This document shows, one piece after another, positions 1-5,942 of a DNA stretch of 8,134 nucleotides (positions are counted from its first letter, which is position 1; every line of letters starts with the position of its first letter). A program made the translations under genes and the position numbers. The notes under the pieces were generated by a model. It had not been told where the DNA came from and did not search any database. It saw only the letters and a list, made by a program, of their open reading frames with translations. The stretch comes from an uncultured Collinsella sp. (GTDB taxonomy: Bacteria; Actinomycetota; Coriobacteriia; Coriobacteriales; Coriobacteriaceae), in assembly GCA_900543615.1 (NCBI GenBank), contig UQSC01000082.1:1-8134 (forward strand). The letters are read 5' to 3'.

Positions 1-49
1 ATCTACACAAGGCTATTCGTCGGCAGCGTCAGATGTGTATAAGAGACAG
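1..49 (+). other. Nextera/Tn5 sequencing adapter (artefact)
   Basis: Non-biological library sequence. Positions 1–8 match the end of the Illumina P5 primer, 9–16 (AAGGCTAT) sit where the i5 index belongs, 17–30 match the Nextera read-1 segment, and 31–49 are the 19-bp Tn5 mosaic end. Genomic DNA starts at 50. Positions 3–49 are repeated exactly as the reverse complement at 8088–8134. Translation through it gives a false N-terminus (MYKRQ) on the polymerase ORF, using a GTG at 35 inside the mosaic end. Confidence 0.98.
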
Positions 50-964
50 GACGAGACCCCGCGCGTTGAACGCGTATCCATCGACGAAGCCTTTATCGAT
101 ATCACACCGGGTCGCTTTGCGCCCGAAGACCCGCTGCTGGTTGCGCAGCGCATCAGCGATCGCGTGGCAGCGCTGGGGGTGACCTGCTCCATTGGCGTGG
201 GCTGCAACAAGACGGTCGCAAAAATCGCAAGCGAGCGGGACAAGCCGTTTGGGCTGACCATCGTGCGCCCTGGAACCGAGCAGCGCTTTTTGGCCGCGCT
301 GCCGGTATCTGCCATGAGCGGCATCGGACGCTCGGCCGAGGAACGGCTGCGCCGCATGCGCATCTACACGCTTGGCGAGCTGTCACGCGCACCGGAATCC
401 ACCTTGGCCTCTATTTTTGGCGTCAACGGCGAACGCATGCGCCAACGTGCGCTGGGGCTCGAAATCTCCGAAGTCACAAGTCTCGATGAAGAGCGCGAGG
501 TCAAGTCGGTCAGCAATGAACGCACCTTTGCGAAAGATTTGACTGAGCGCGGGGACATCGAAGCGGCGATTGCGCTGTTGGGAGAGTCAGTGGGACGCCG
601 TCTGCGCCGTCAGGGACTGACGGGTGCCACGGTGACGCTCAAGCTTAAGTATTCGTATGGCAGCGGGCGTACGGCACAGCGCCGGCTGACGCATCCGACC
701 GACGATGAGAACATCTTTGTAGCGGTGGCGCTCGAGCTGCTCGACAACATCTGGCAGGAAGGCATGCATGTGCGCCTGGCGGGCATCGGCATGAGCGACT
801 TCGACCATCAGGGCGGCATCCAGACCGACCTGTTCTGCGAAGTCGACGACCGCGGAGCCCAATCCAGCGACCGTCGCGACCTCTCGGTCGCCATCGACGC
901 CGTCCGAGACAAATTCGGCGACACCGCCCTATCCTTCGGCCGCCAATCCCGCTTCAACGATTAA
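50..964 (+). CDS. dinB: Y-family DNA polymerase (DNA polymerase IV-like), 5' truncated
   Basis: This is an error-prone translesion polymerase that extends primers past damaged bases. The visible part is 304 residues. The catalytic acidic pair lies in SIDEAFIDIT (residues 10–19 of the fragment), followed by the palm/fingers signature SIGVGCNKTVAKIAS (47–61), a helix-hairpin-helix thumb around 87–115 (MSGIGRSAEERL), and a little-finger domain beginning near EREVKSVSNERTF (148–160). QTDLF (258–262) resembles a beta-clamp-binding motif and is followed by a DAVRDKFGDTALSFGR-type tail common in Gram-positive Pol IV proteins. Compared with the family, about 95 N-terminal residues are missing, including the first metal-binding Asp, because the library molecule ends there; this is not a natural pseudogene. 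The true start is outside the window. The gene converges on rsfS. The family assignment is secure; the DinB versus other Y-family subgroup is less certain. Confidence 0.93.
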   Translation, partial: DETPRVERVSIDEAFIDITPGRFAPEDPLLVAQRISDRVAALGVTCSIGVGCNKTVAKIASERDKPFGLTIVRPGTEQRFLAALPVSAMSGIGRSAEERLRRMRIYTLGELSRAPESTLASIFGVNGERMRQRALGLEISEVTSLDEEREVKSVSNERTFAKDLTERGDIEAAIALLGESVGRRLRRQGLTGATVTLKLKYSYGSGRTAQRRLTHPTDDENIFVAVALELLDNIWQEGMHVRLAGIGMSDFDHQGGIQTDLFCEVDDRGAQSSDRRDLSVAIDAVRDKFGDTALSFGRQSRFND

Positions 965-985
965 CCGCCTTTGGACAAAAAGAAA

Positions 986-1019
986 GCCGGGCAGGTGCGG
1001 AAAACCGCACCTGCCCGGC
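986..1019 (-). terminator. Intrinsic terminator of the rsfS-side operon
   Basis: A perfect 15-bp inverted repeat (986–1000 and 1005–1019) encloses a 4-nt loop. On the minus strand it is followed by TTTCTTTTTG (985–976), a good U-tract, so it should end the leftward obgE-nadD-yqeK-rsfS transcript about 40 nt after the rsfS stop. On the plus strand the downstream bases (GATATGCGTG) contain no U-tract, so for dinB it would act only as a 3' hairpin or weak terminator. It fills most of the useful space in the 96-bp convergent gap. Confidence 0.9.
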
Positions 1020-1060
1020 GATATGCGTGAGGGTAGCTAAACTCCGTCTCAAATGAGCTA

Positions 1061-1516
1061 CTAGAGGAGGTTGAGGGGGAGCTGGGGGGCGTCGCCCCAG
1101 AGCTTCTCGAGGCGGTAGAAGTCGCGGGCTTCGGGAGTGAAGACGTGGACGACAACCGAACCATAGTCCATGAGCATCCAGGTCTTCTGCTCGCGGCCCT
1201 CGATAGAGAACGGATGCTCGCCGCAAGCCTCGGCGACCTTCTCCTCGATCTCGTCGACGATAGAATTGACCTGGCGGTTGTTGGTACCGGTGGCAAGCAC
1301 AAAGTAGTCGCATACGTCGGAAAGCTCGGTCAGGTCGAGCACCTGAACGTCCTCGCCCTTCTTGTCGTAGGCGGCCTGCGCGGCGGCGCGGGCGACATCC
1401 TCGGCAGCGACACCGCTCGCGGACAGCGAGGCGGCAGTGCGGTCGGACGTGGCAACGAAACTCTTGTGCTCCACACCTTCAAGAATCTGCTCGTCGGTCA
1501 TGGTCTCGTCGGCCAT
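1061..1516 (-). CDS. rsfS: Ribosomal silencing factor RsfS
   Basis: RsfS binds uL14 on the 50S subunit and blocks joining with the 30S, lowering translation in stationary phase or starvation. The 151-residue protein carries the family core: DYFVLATGTNNRQV (70–83), W113, DYGSVVVHVF (117–126), and R131 with FYRLEKLWGDAP (133–144). The first 38 or so residues form an extension beyond the usual ~110–120-residue family length; it is rich in Glu, Asp, Ala and Ser and unlike the core. The ATG start is supported by AAAGAGG (1529–1523), 6 nt upstream. No in-frame ATG or GTG close to the core has better support. It is the last gene of the leftward operon, 27 nt after yqeK, and ends with a tandem TAG TAG followed by an in-frame TGA, then the terminator at 986–1019. 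Confidence 0.95.
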   Translation of the reverse strand: MADETMTDEQILEGVEHKSFVATSDRTAASLSASGVAAEDVARAAAQAAYDKKGEDVQVLDLTELSDVCDYFVLATGTNNRQVNSIVDEIEEKVAEACGEHPFSIEGREQKTWMLMDYGSVVVHVFTPEARDFYRLEKLWGDAPQLPLNLL

Positions 1517-1522
1517 GGAATA

Positions 1523-1529
1523 CCTCTTT
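1523..1529 (-). promoter_or_regulatory. Shine-Dalgarno of rsfS
   Basis: AAAGAGG, read on the minus strand, sits 6 nt before the ATG at 1516. It fixes the long form of RsfS with its N-terminal extension. Confidence 0.65.
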
Positions 1530-1543
1530 CTAGACAGCCCGAG

Positions 1544-2152
1544 CTAGCGCAGCTGGGCGTAATGGTTGTAAATCGTAATAGCTGTGGGATAAAGATAGCG
1601 CCCGGACTGGATCACATAGACCAAACCCTGCGCAAAACAGGAGAAGAACAACTCATCGAGCGTCGACTCCCCCACCATCTTGCGCAGCGCATGGGCATAA
1701 TCGCCGTGGCGGTTGGGTTCGATGGCATCAGCCACAAAGACCACCATATCGAGCGGCGTCATGTCGCAAGCGCCCACGGTGTGACGGTCGACAGCCTGAA
1801 AGACCGCCGGCGACAGCTCGGGAAAAAGCTGCGGAAGCTCATAGGCGGCAACAGGGCCATGCAAAAGCGGCGTCGCGGCGGAAGGAGAGCCGGCAATCTT
1901 AATGCCGTAATGCAGAGCGCGCGTGACCAGCTCGTCGTCGGAGAGCACTTTGTCCCAGTCATGGATCAGGCCGGCGGCAGCGGCATCAAAGCGGTCAACG
2001 CCGTAGACCTCGGCTAGATGAAGTGCGGTCTCGGCAACACCCAGCGAATGCACATAGCGCTTGCGCTTATCCTTCATGCGAACATCGAGCAACTCTTGAA
2101 TGCGCTTGAGCAGCGCGCGCTCATCGCCCTCAAACTGATCCTCTACCGACAA
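1544..2152 (-). CDS. yqeK: YqeK-type HD-domain Ap4A hydrolase
   Basis: YqeK-family enzymes are symmetrical diadenosine tetraphosphatases that cleave the alarmone Ap4A to two ADP, using a di-iron centre in an HD fold. The 202-residue protein shows the expected ligand series: H35 in RYVHSLGVAETA, the H64-D65 pair in LIHDWDK, H98 in LLHGPVAAYE, H124 in DRHTVG, and D142 in VADAIEPNR. The length is slightly above the ~190 of B. subtilis YqeK. The start is a TTG at 2152, 12 nt after the nadD stop. GGGGG lies 6 nt upstream (2163–2159), a G-rich but imperfect Shine-Dalgarno. The next in-frame ATG (residue 26) would remove a helix just before the first ligand. The frame of the nearby ATG at 2165 is different. 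Linkage with nadD, obgE and rsfS matches the widespread conserved cluster; the LCP-family gene often found between yqeK and rsfS in Firmicutes is absent. Confidence 0.93.
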   Translation of the reverse strand: MSVEDQFEGDERALLKRIQELLDVRMKDKRKRYVHSLGVAETALHLAEVYGVDRFDAAAAGLIHDWDKVLSDDELVTRALHYGIKIAGSPSAATPLLHGPVAAYELPQLFPELSPAVFQAVDRHTVGACDMTPLDMVVFVADAIEPNRHGDYAHALRKMVGESTLDELFFSCFAQGLVYVIQSGRYLYPTAITIYNHYAQLR

Positions 2153-2164
2153 CGTAGACCCCCA

Positions 2165-2842
2165 TCACTCAAAATCTTCTTGGCCCAAATCGGCATATAG
2201 CCTGCGTTTGCGAATGTAGCCGAGCACGGACTCGCTCGTAAGATAGCGCACGCTCATGCCGCGGGCAACTCGCTTACGAATGTTCGTCGAGCTGATCGCC
2301 AGCGCCGGAATCTGAATATAGCGCACGTCGAACGGCAGCCCCGACTCTTTGATTCGGGCACGCGCCGTATCGATATCAAAGCCCGGTCGTGTCGCCGCAA
2401 TAAAGGTAGCAAGCTCAGCGATTCGTTCGGCATCATGCCAGGTCACAATATCGATAATCGCGTCGGCGCCCGTAATAAAGTAGAGCTTTACCTGCGGCGG
2501 GTAAAAGTCGCGAAGGGCATGAAGCGTATCGGCCGTATAGGTTACACCCGGACGGTCAATCTCGAACCGGCTCGCCAAAAAGGCCGGGTTCGCAGCGGTG
2601 GCGAGGACCGTCATGGCATAACGGTCCTCGGCAGGCGTCACCGGCTTGTCAAGCTTAAAGGCAGGCGTGCCCGCCGGCATAAAGAGCACGGCATCCAAGT
2701 CGAGGGACTCACGCGCCTGCTCAGCGGTCACCAGGTGCCCGTAATGGATGGGATCAAAGGTGCCGCCCATAATGCCGAGCCTAAACTCCTGCCCGTCCTC
2801 TAGAGGAAGCTCGGGCAGACCGATTCCACCGCGCAGCGACAT
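2165..2842 (-). CDS. nadD: Nicotinate-nucleotide adenylyltransferase
   Basis: NadD transfers AMP from ATP to nicotinate mononucleotide, giving deamido-NAD in the cytosol; it is an essential step in NAD synthesis. The 225-residue protein has the nucleotidyltransferase signature GGTFDPIHYGHL (26–37, with the HxGH-type motif H33-Y-G-H36), the NaMN-binding region RPGVTYTADTL (97–107), FITGADAIIDIVTWH (122–136) and the C-terminal ISSTNIRKRV (183–192). About 20 residues precede the first Rossmann strand, more than in most homologues. The ATG at 2842 is only 3 nt after the obgE stop (TAAGCCATG). GGAGGG (2858–2853), inside the end of obgE, lies 10 nt upstream and supports this start and translational coupling. 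Confidence 0.96.
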   Translation of the reverse strand: MSLRGGIGLPELPLEDGQEFRLGIMGGTFDPIHYGHLVTAEQARESLDLDAVLFMPAGTPAFKLDKPVTPAEDRYAMTVLATAANPAFLASRFEIDRPGVTYTADTLHALRDFYPPQVKLYFITGADAIIDIVTWHDAERIAELATFIAATRPGFDIDTARARIKESGLPFDVRYIQIPALAISSTNIRKRVARGMSVRYLTSESVLGYIRKRRLYADLGQEDFE

Positions 2843-2845
2843 GGC

Positions 2846-4312
2846 TTACTCGCCCTCCGAGGTCTCGGCATCGTCCTCGGCATCCGCCGCATCGACAACC
2901 TCGACGCCCTCATCCGCAGCATCGGCCACGTCAATGGCCTCGACGGCAACGTCCTCGCCAGCGTCCTCGAGCTCTTCGTACTCCGAGAAGTCCTCGGCGC
3001 CCTCAAAGTCAAAGGCGCGCTGGCAAATGCGGACCTCGTCGCCCGCACGACAACCGGCCTTCTCGAGCGCATCGTCAACACCCATACGCGCAAACTTATG
3101 CTGCAGGTAAATGACGGCTTCCTCGTTTTCCCAGTCGGTCTGGATGACCATGCGCTCGATGGCACGACCGACCACGCGGAAGGCACCGGGCTCTTCCTGG
3201 ACAATGCGGAAACGCTTCTCGCGCTGCAGGCGGCGACGCTCCCACTCTTCGTCGCGCAGATCGACCGGCTCATCAGAGACCGCCAGCTCGGCGCGAAGCT
3301 TAGCCACCTGCTCGCCCACGGCAAGCATCAGCGTGTTGAGGCCGGCGCCCGTAACAGCAGACACGGCAAAGAACATATGGCCATCGTCGAGCGCCGCACG
3401 CTTAAGGTCGGCAATCTTGTCGGCCGTGCCCGGCGCATCGCACTTGTTGGCAACGACGATCTGCGGACGCTCCGAAAGCTCGGCGCCATACTGCTCGAGC
3501 TCGCGGTTGATGATGTGGTAATCCTCGACCGGATCGCGATCCTCAAAACCACCCGTCATGTCGACGACGTGCATAATCAGGGCCGTACGCTCAATGTGGC
3601 GCAGGAACTGGTGACCCAGGCCCTTGCCCTCGCTCGCGCCCTCGATGAGACCGGGGACGTCGGCAACGACGTAAGAATATTCGCCGGCACGCACCATGCC
3701 GAGGTTCGGCACGAGCGTAGTAAACGGGTAGTCAGCAATCTTGGGACGGGCGGCACTCATGCGCGCGATGAGCGATGACTTACCCACGGAGGGAAAGCCC
3801 ACGAGCGCGGCATCGGCCATAAGCTTCATCTCGAGCTCGATCCAGTGCTCCTCGGCCGGCTCGCCCAGCTGGGCAAAGGCCGGAGCGCGACGCACCGACG
3901 TCACAAAGTGTGTGTTGCCCAGACCGCCAGCACCGCCGGGCGCCACGACGACGCGCTCGCCGTCGTGCACCAGGTCGGCAATCTCGAACATCGGGGTCTG
4001 CGTCTCGGGATCGAGCTCGCGCACCACGGTACCCATAGGGACCTTGAGAATCAGGTCCTCGCCGCTCTTGCCGTTACGGCGGGCACCCTGCCCGTGCGTG
4101 CCGCGCTCGGCGCGGAAGTGATGCTTAAAGCGGTAATCGATCAGCGAAGACAGCTGAGCATCGGCCTGGATGACGACATTGCCGCCACGACCGCCGTCGC
4201 CGCCATCGGGGCCGCCCTTGGGGACAAATGCCTCGCGCCTAAACGACATGCATCCGGCTCCGCCGTCGCCGCCGCACACGTTAATGCGGCTGATATCGGT
4301 GAACTGTGACAA
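2846..4312 (-). CDS. obgE: GTPase ObgE/CgtA
   Basis: Obg is an essential GTPase that binds the 50S subunit, acts in late ribosome assembly, and responds to (p)ppGpp. The 488-residue protein has three domains plus a tail. The glycine-rich Obg fold covers about 1–158 (GGDGGAG, GGPDGGDGGRGGNV). The G domain has G1 GFPSVGKS (172–179), TTLVPN (198–203), G3 DVPG (218–221), G4 NKCD (289–292) and G5 SAV (318–320). The C-terminal OCT domain, typical of Gram-positive Obg, spans about 365–435. After it comes a strongly acidic Ala/Asp/Glu/Val-rich tail (about 438–488), probably disordered. The start is a TTG at 4312, supported by AGGAGG 8 nt upstream. A terminator-like hairpin separates it from rpmA, so expression probably depends on readthrough. 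nadD follows after 3 nt. Confidence 0.97.
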   Translation of the reverse strand: MSQFTDISRINVCGGDGGAGCMSFRREAFVPKGGPDGGDGGRGGNVVIQADAQLSSLIDYRFKHHFRAERGTHGQGARRNGKSGEDLILKVPMGTVVRELDPETQTPMFEIADLVHDGERVVVAPGGAGGLGNTHFVTSVRRAPAFAQLGEPAEEHWIELEMKLMADAALVGFPSVGKSSLIARMSAARPKIADYPFTTLVPNLGMVRAGEYSYVVADVPGLIEGASEGKGLGHQFLRHIERTALIMHVVDMTGGFEDRDPVEDYHIINRELEQYGAELSERPQIVVANKCDAPGTADKIADLKRAALDDGHMFFAVSAVTGAGLNTLMLAVGEQVAKLRAELAVSDEPVDLRDEEWERRRLQREKRFRIVQEEPGAFRVVGRAIERMVIQTDWENEEAVIYLQHKFARMGVDDALEKAGCRAGDEVRICQRAFDFEGAEDFSEYEELEDAGEDVAVEAIDVADAADEGVEVVDAADAEDDAETSEGE

Positions 4313-4320
4313 CAGAATCG

Positions 4321-4326
4321 CCTCCT
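4321..4326 (-). promoter_or_regulatory. Shine-Dalgarno of obgE
   Basis: A full-consensus AGGAGG on the minus strand (4326–4321) stands 8 nt before the TTG at 4312, which confirms the TTG start. It begins only two bases after the U-tract of the upstream hairpin, so the terminator structure and the ribosome binding site are directly adjacent. Confidence 0.85.
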
Positions 4327-4328
4327 AC

Positions 4329-4371
4329 AAAAAGAGGGAGACCCTTGAATCCTAAAACTCAAGTGCCTCCC
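4329..4371 (-). terminator. Intrinsic terminator/attenuator between rpmA and obgE
   Basis: Two 13-nt arms (4371–4359 and 4348–4336, minus strand) enclose a 10-nt loop. As minus-strand RNA they pair with one A·G mismatch and one G·U wobble. The plus-strand version would have two mismatches, so the structure belongs to the leftward transcript. TCTTTTT follows directly (4335–4329). It should end a share of rplU-rpmA transcripts and lower obgE expression relative to the ribosomal proteins. No promoter fits in the few bases between it and obgE. Confidence 0.75.
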
Positions 4372-4396
4372 ACATATGTGCTCTATGAAGGGTGAA

Positions 4397-4654
4397 TTAC
4401 GCGTTCGCGAGCGGGCGTACGCTGACCCTGTGCTTGATACCCTTGTGGAACTCAACGGTACCGTCGACCAGCGCGAACAGCGTGTCGTCCTTACCACGGC
4501 CAACGTTCTCACCCGGGTGGATGTGCGTGCCGTGCTGACGGACGAGAATCGTGCCCGTGGTTACCGTCTGGCCGGCATAGCGCTTCGTGCCAAGGCGCTG
4601 ACCGCGGGAGTCACGGCCATTACGGGAGGAACCGAGTCCTTTTTTGTGTGCCAT
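4397..4654 (-). CDS. rpmA: 50S ribosomal protein bL27
   Basis: bL27 is a large-subunit protein whose N-terminal tail reaches the peptidyl-transferase centre and helps tRNA placement. The 85-residue sequence starts directly with MAHKKGLGSSRNGRDS and shows the conserved GTKRYAGQ, RQHGTHIHPGENVGRGKDDTLFAL and VEF segments (17–69). The length is normal for the non-extended form. It lacks the cleavable N-terminal extension seen in Firmicutes. The ATG at 4654 is preceded by AGAGTAGG, 8 nt upstream. It follows rplU after 33 nt in the same transcript, with no gene between them. Confidence 0.98.
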   Translation of the reverse strand: MAHKKGLGSSRNGRDSRGQRLGTKRYAGQTVTTGTILVRQHGTHIHPGENVGRGKDDTLFALVDGTVEFHKGIKHRVSVRPLANA

Positions 4655-4687
4655 TGTGTATACCTACTCTTTCGTTACGAGTGTAAT

Positions 4688-5062
4688 CTACTCGGCGACG
4701 GGAGCCTCGGCAACAGCCTCAGCCTCTGCCTTGACAGCCTTCTTGGCGCGGGAGGTAGCCTGAACCTTCACGATCTTCAGCTTGGTGAGCTGCTGACGGT
4801 GACCCTTCAGACGACGATAGCGCTTACGCTTGTGGAACTTGAAGACCAGCTGCTTCTCGCCCTTGAACTGCTCAACGATCTGAGCGGTAACCTTGGCCTT
4901 GGCCAGCTTGTCGGGATCGGTGACGATCTTCTTACCATCGTTGAGGAAGATAACCGGCAGGGTGACCTTGTCGCCCTCATTGCCCTCGATCTTCTCGACG
5001 GTGATGACATCGTCGGTGGCGACCTTGTACTGCTTGCCGCCCGTGTTAACGATTGCGTACAT
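4688..5062 (-). CDS. rplU: 50S ribosomal protein bL21
   Basis: bL21 is a 23S rRNA-binding protein of the large subunit. The 124-residue form begins MYAIVNTGGKQYKV, the usual family N-terminus, and contains the diagnostic HKRKRYRRLKGHRQQLT run (about 77–93). The last ~22 residues (rich in Ala, Lys, Glu and Val) extend beyond the ~102-residue E. coli protein, as is common in actinobacteria. The start at 5062 is chosen over an in-frame ATG at 5083 because AAGGG (5076–5072) lies 9 nt upstream and homologues begin with MYAIV. It is the first gene after a predicted sigma70-type promoter at 5105–5133, leaving a leader of roughly 35 nt. Confidence 0.97.
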   Translation of the reverse strand: MYAIVNTGGKQYKVATDDVITVEKIEGNEGDKVTLPVIFLNDGKKIVTDPDKLAKAKVTAQIVEQFKGEKQLVFKFHKRKRYRRLKGHRQQLTKLKIVKVQATSRAKKAVKAEAEAVAEAPVAE

Positions 5063-5104
5063 GTTTACTTGCCCTTCATGCATCAGTTAGTGCAACAGCC
5101 GAAT

Positions 5105-5133
5105 ATAGTAGCAGGCGAAAATACCCCCGTCAA
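5105..5133 (-). promoter_or_regulatory. Predicted sigma70-type promoter of rplU-rpmA
   Basis: On the minus strand, TTGACG (5133–5128) and TACTAT (5110–5105) are separated by exactly 17 nt. The -35 matches 5 of 6 consensus bases and the -10 matches 4 of 6, with AT-rich sequence continuing downstream. Transcription would begin near 5098. The -35 box contains the TGA stop of the upstream DUF2344 gene (5132–5130). This is sequence-based only, but the spacing and position before a ribosomal-protein operon are good. Confidence 0.7.
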
Positions 5134-5942
5134 CGAGTATGTGGAGCAAATCCACAAGTTCGCACAGGTATGGGGCTGACGAGTCGGCCCTCGTCGTCCT
5201 CGCATGCTTGATTCTGACGCTCGACATCGTAGGAGCAGATGGTCACGAGGTCTTGCATACCGGTGGAAACAATAGGTGCATCCACGCCCGGGGTCAAGCC
5301 CTGCAACAAAACATCAGCCGCAGAAAGCAAAATTTCCGGACGCATGGACCCCTCGTTGTCGGCGTGGGTGTCGAGCATGAGCACCAAATGGTCCGGACGC
5401 TCCCCCGCCGTGAGCTCATAGCCCACCAGAGTGTGGTCAAGGTCAAGGCGCTTGTTCTTCTTACCGCGCGCGTAGTCGATGCCATGACCTGCACGCAACG
5501 TGTCGATTGCGGCGCGCACCTCATCGGCGCTCACGGGTGCCTCGGGGTCCAGGTGCAGGTCGATGCGGTACGACAGGCGCGTGAGCTGAGCCGTAAGCGC
5601 CGGCGTGCGCACGTCGATGTAGGCGGCCTCGATGGGCGCCAAATCGGCCGGAGACGCCGCGGCCAGGCGCCCAAAGGCCTCGTCGAGCGTGACGAACTCG
5701 GTCATAAACAGGTCATACCACTCGCAGGTCGACGACGTGCCGACGGGCAGCGCCGAGGAGAATCCCACGCGCATGTGCGGAGAGAAGCCCTGCGTGACGG
5801 CATAGGGCAGGCCCGCGCGGCGCACGATGCGCTCGATGGTATGAATCAGTTCCAGATGGCCCAGGTACTTAAGGCGATCACGCTTGCCGTAGCGAACGCG
5901 CAGCCTAAAGAGCGTGAGATTGTCGGTCAAGCGCTCACTCAT
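5130..5942 (-). CDS. TIGR03936-like radical SAM-linked protein (DUF2344)
   Basis: The function is unknown. Members of this family are encoded beside, or fused to, a TIGR03960-type radical SAM protein, as here. The 270-residue protein has the conserved N-terminal block LRVRYGKRDRLKYLGHLEL (14–32), then AGLPYAVTQGFSPHMRVGF (43–61) and SALPVGTSS (63–71). There is no signal peptide, membrane segment or Cys cluster, so it is probably cytosolic. Its ATG overlaps the stop of the radical SAM gene by 4 nt (ATGA at 5942–5939), indicating translational coupling and probably a fixed stoichiometry. Its stop codon lies inside the -35 box of the rplU promoter. In many Clostridia and actinobacteria the pair stands near rplU and a ribonuclease E/G gene; no RNase gene is present between it and rplU here. 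A role in RNA or ribosome modification is a guess from context. Confidence 0.88.
   Translation of the reverse strand: MSERLTDNLTLFRLRVRYGKRDRLKYLGHLELIHTIERIVRRAGLPYAVTQGFSPHMRVGFSSALPVGTSSTCEWYDLFMTEFVTLDEAFGRLAAASPADLAPIEAAYIDVRTPALTAQLTRLSYRIDLHLDPEAPVSADEVRAAIDTLRAGHGIDYARGKKNKRLDLDHTLVGYELTAGERPDHLVLMLDTHADNEGSMRPEILLSAADVLLQGLTPGVDAPIVSTGMQDLVTICSYDVERQNQACEDDEGRLVSPIPVRTCGFAPHTR

Noticed and set aside
50..964. Polymerase gene as a natural pseudogene
   Set aside because: The loss is exactly at the adapter junction and the remaining frame is intact to a normal C-terminus.
4371..4380. Perfect 10-bp palindrome CACATATGTG next to the rpmA-obgE hairpin
   Set aside because: Short and present once; no known operator match, and it does not extend. 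Likely chance.
5065..5079. A four-codon reading frame (M-K-G-K-stop) in the rplU leader, ending 2 nt before the rplU start
   Set aside because: It overlaps the rplU Shine-Dalgarno and has no ribosome binding site of its own; it is probably chance.
5063..5083. Upstream in-frame ATG giving a 7-residue extension of bL21
   Set aside because: It has no ribosome binding site, while the ATG at 5062 has AAGGG 9 nt upstream and matches the family N-terminus.
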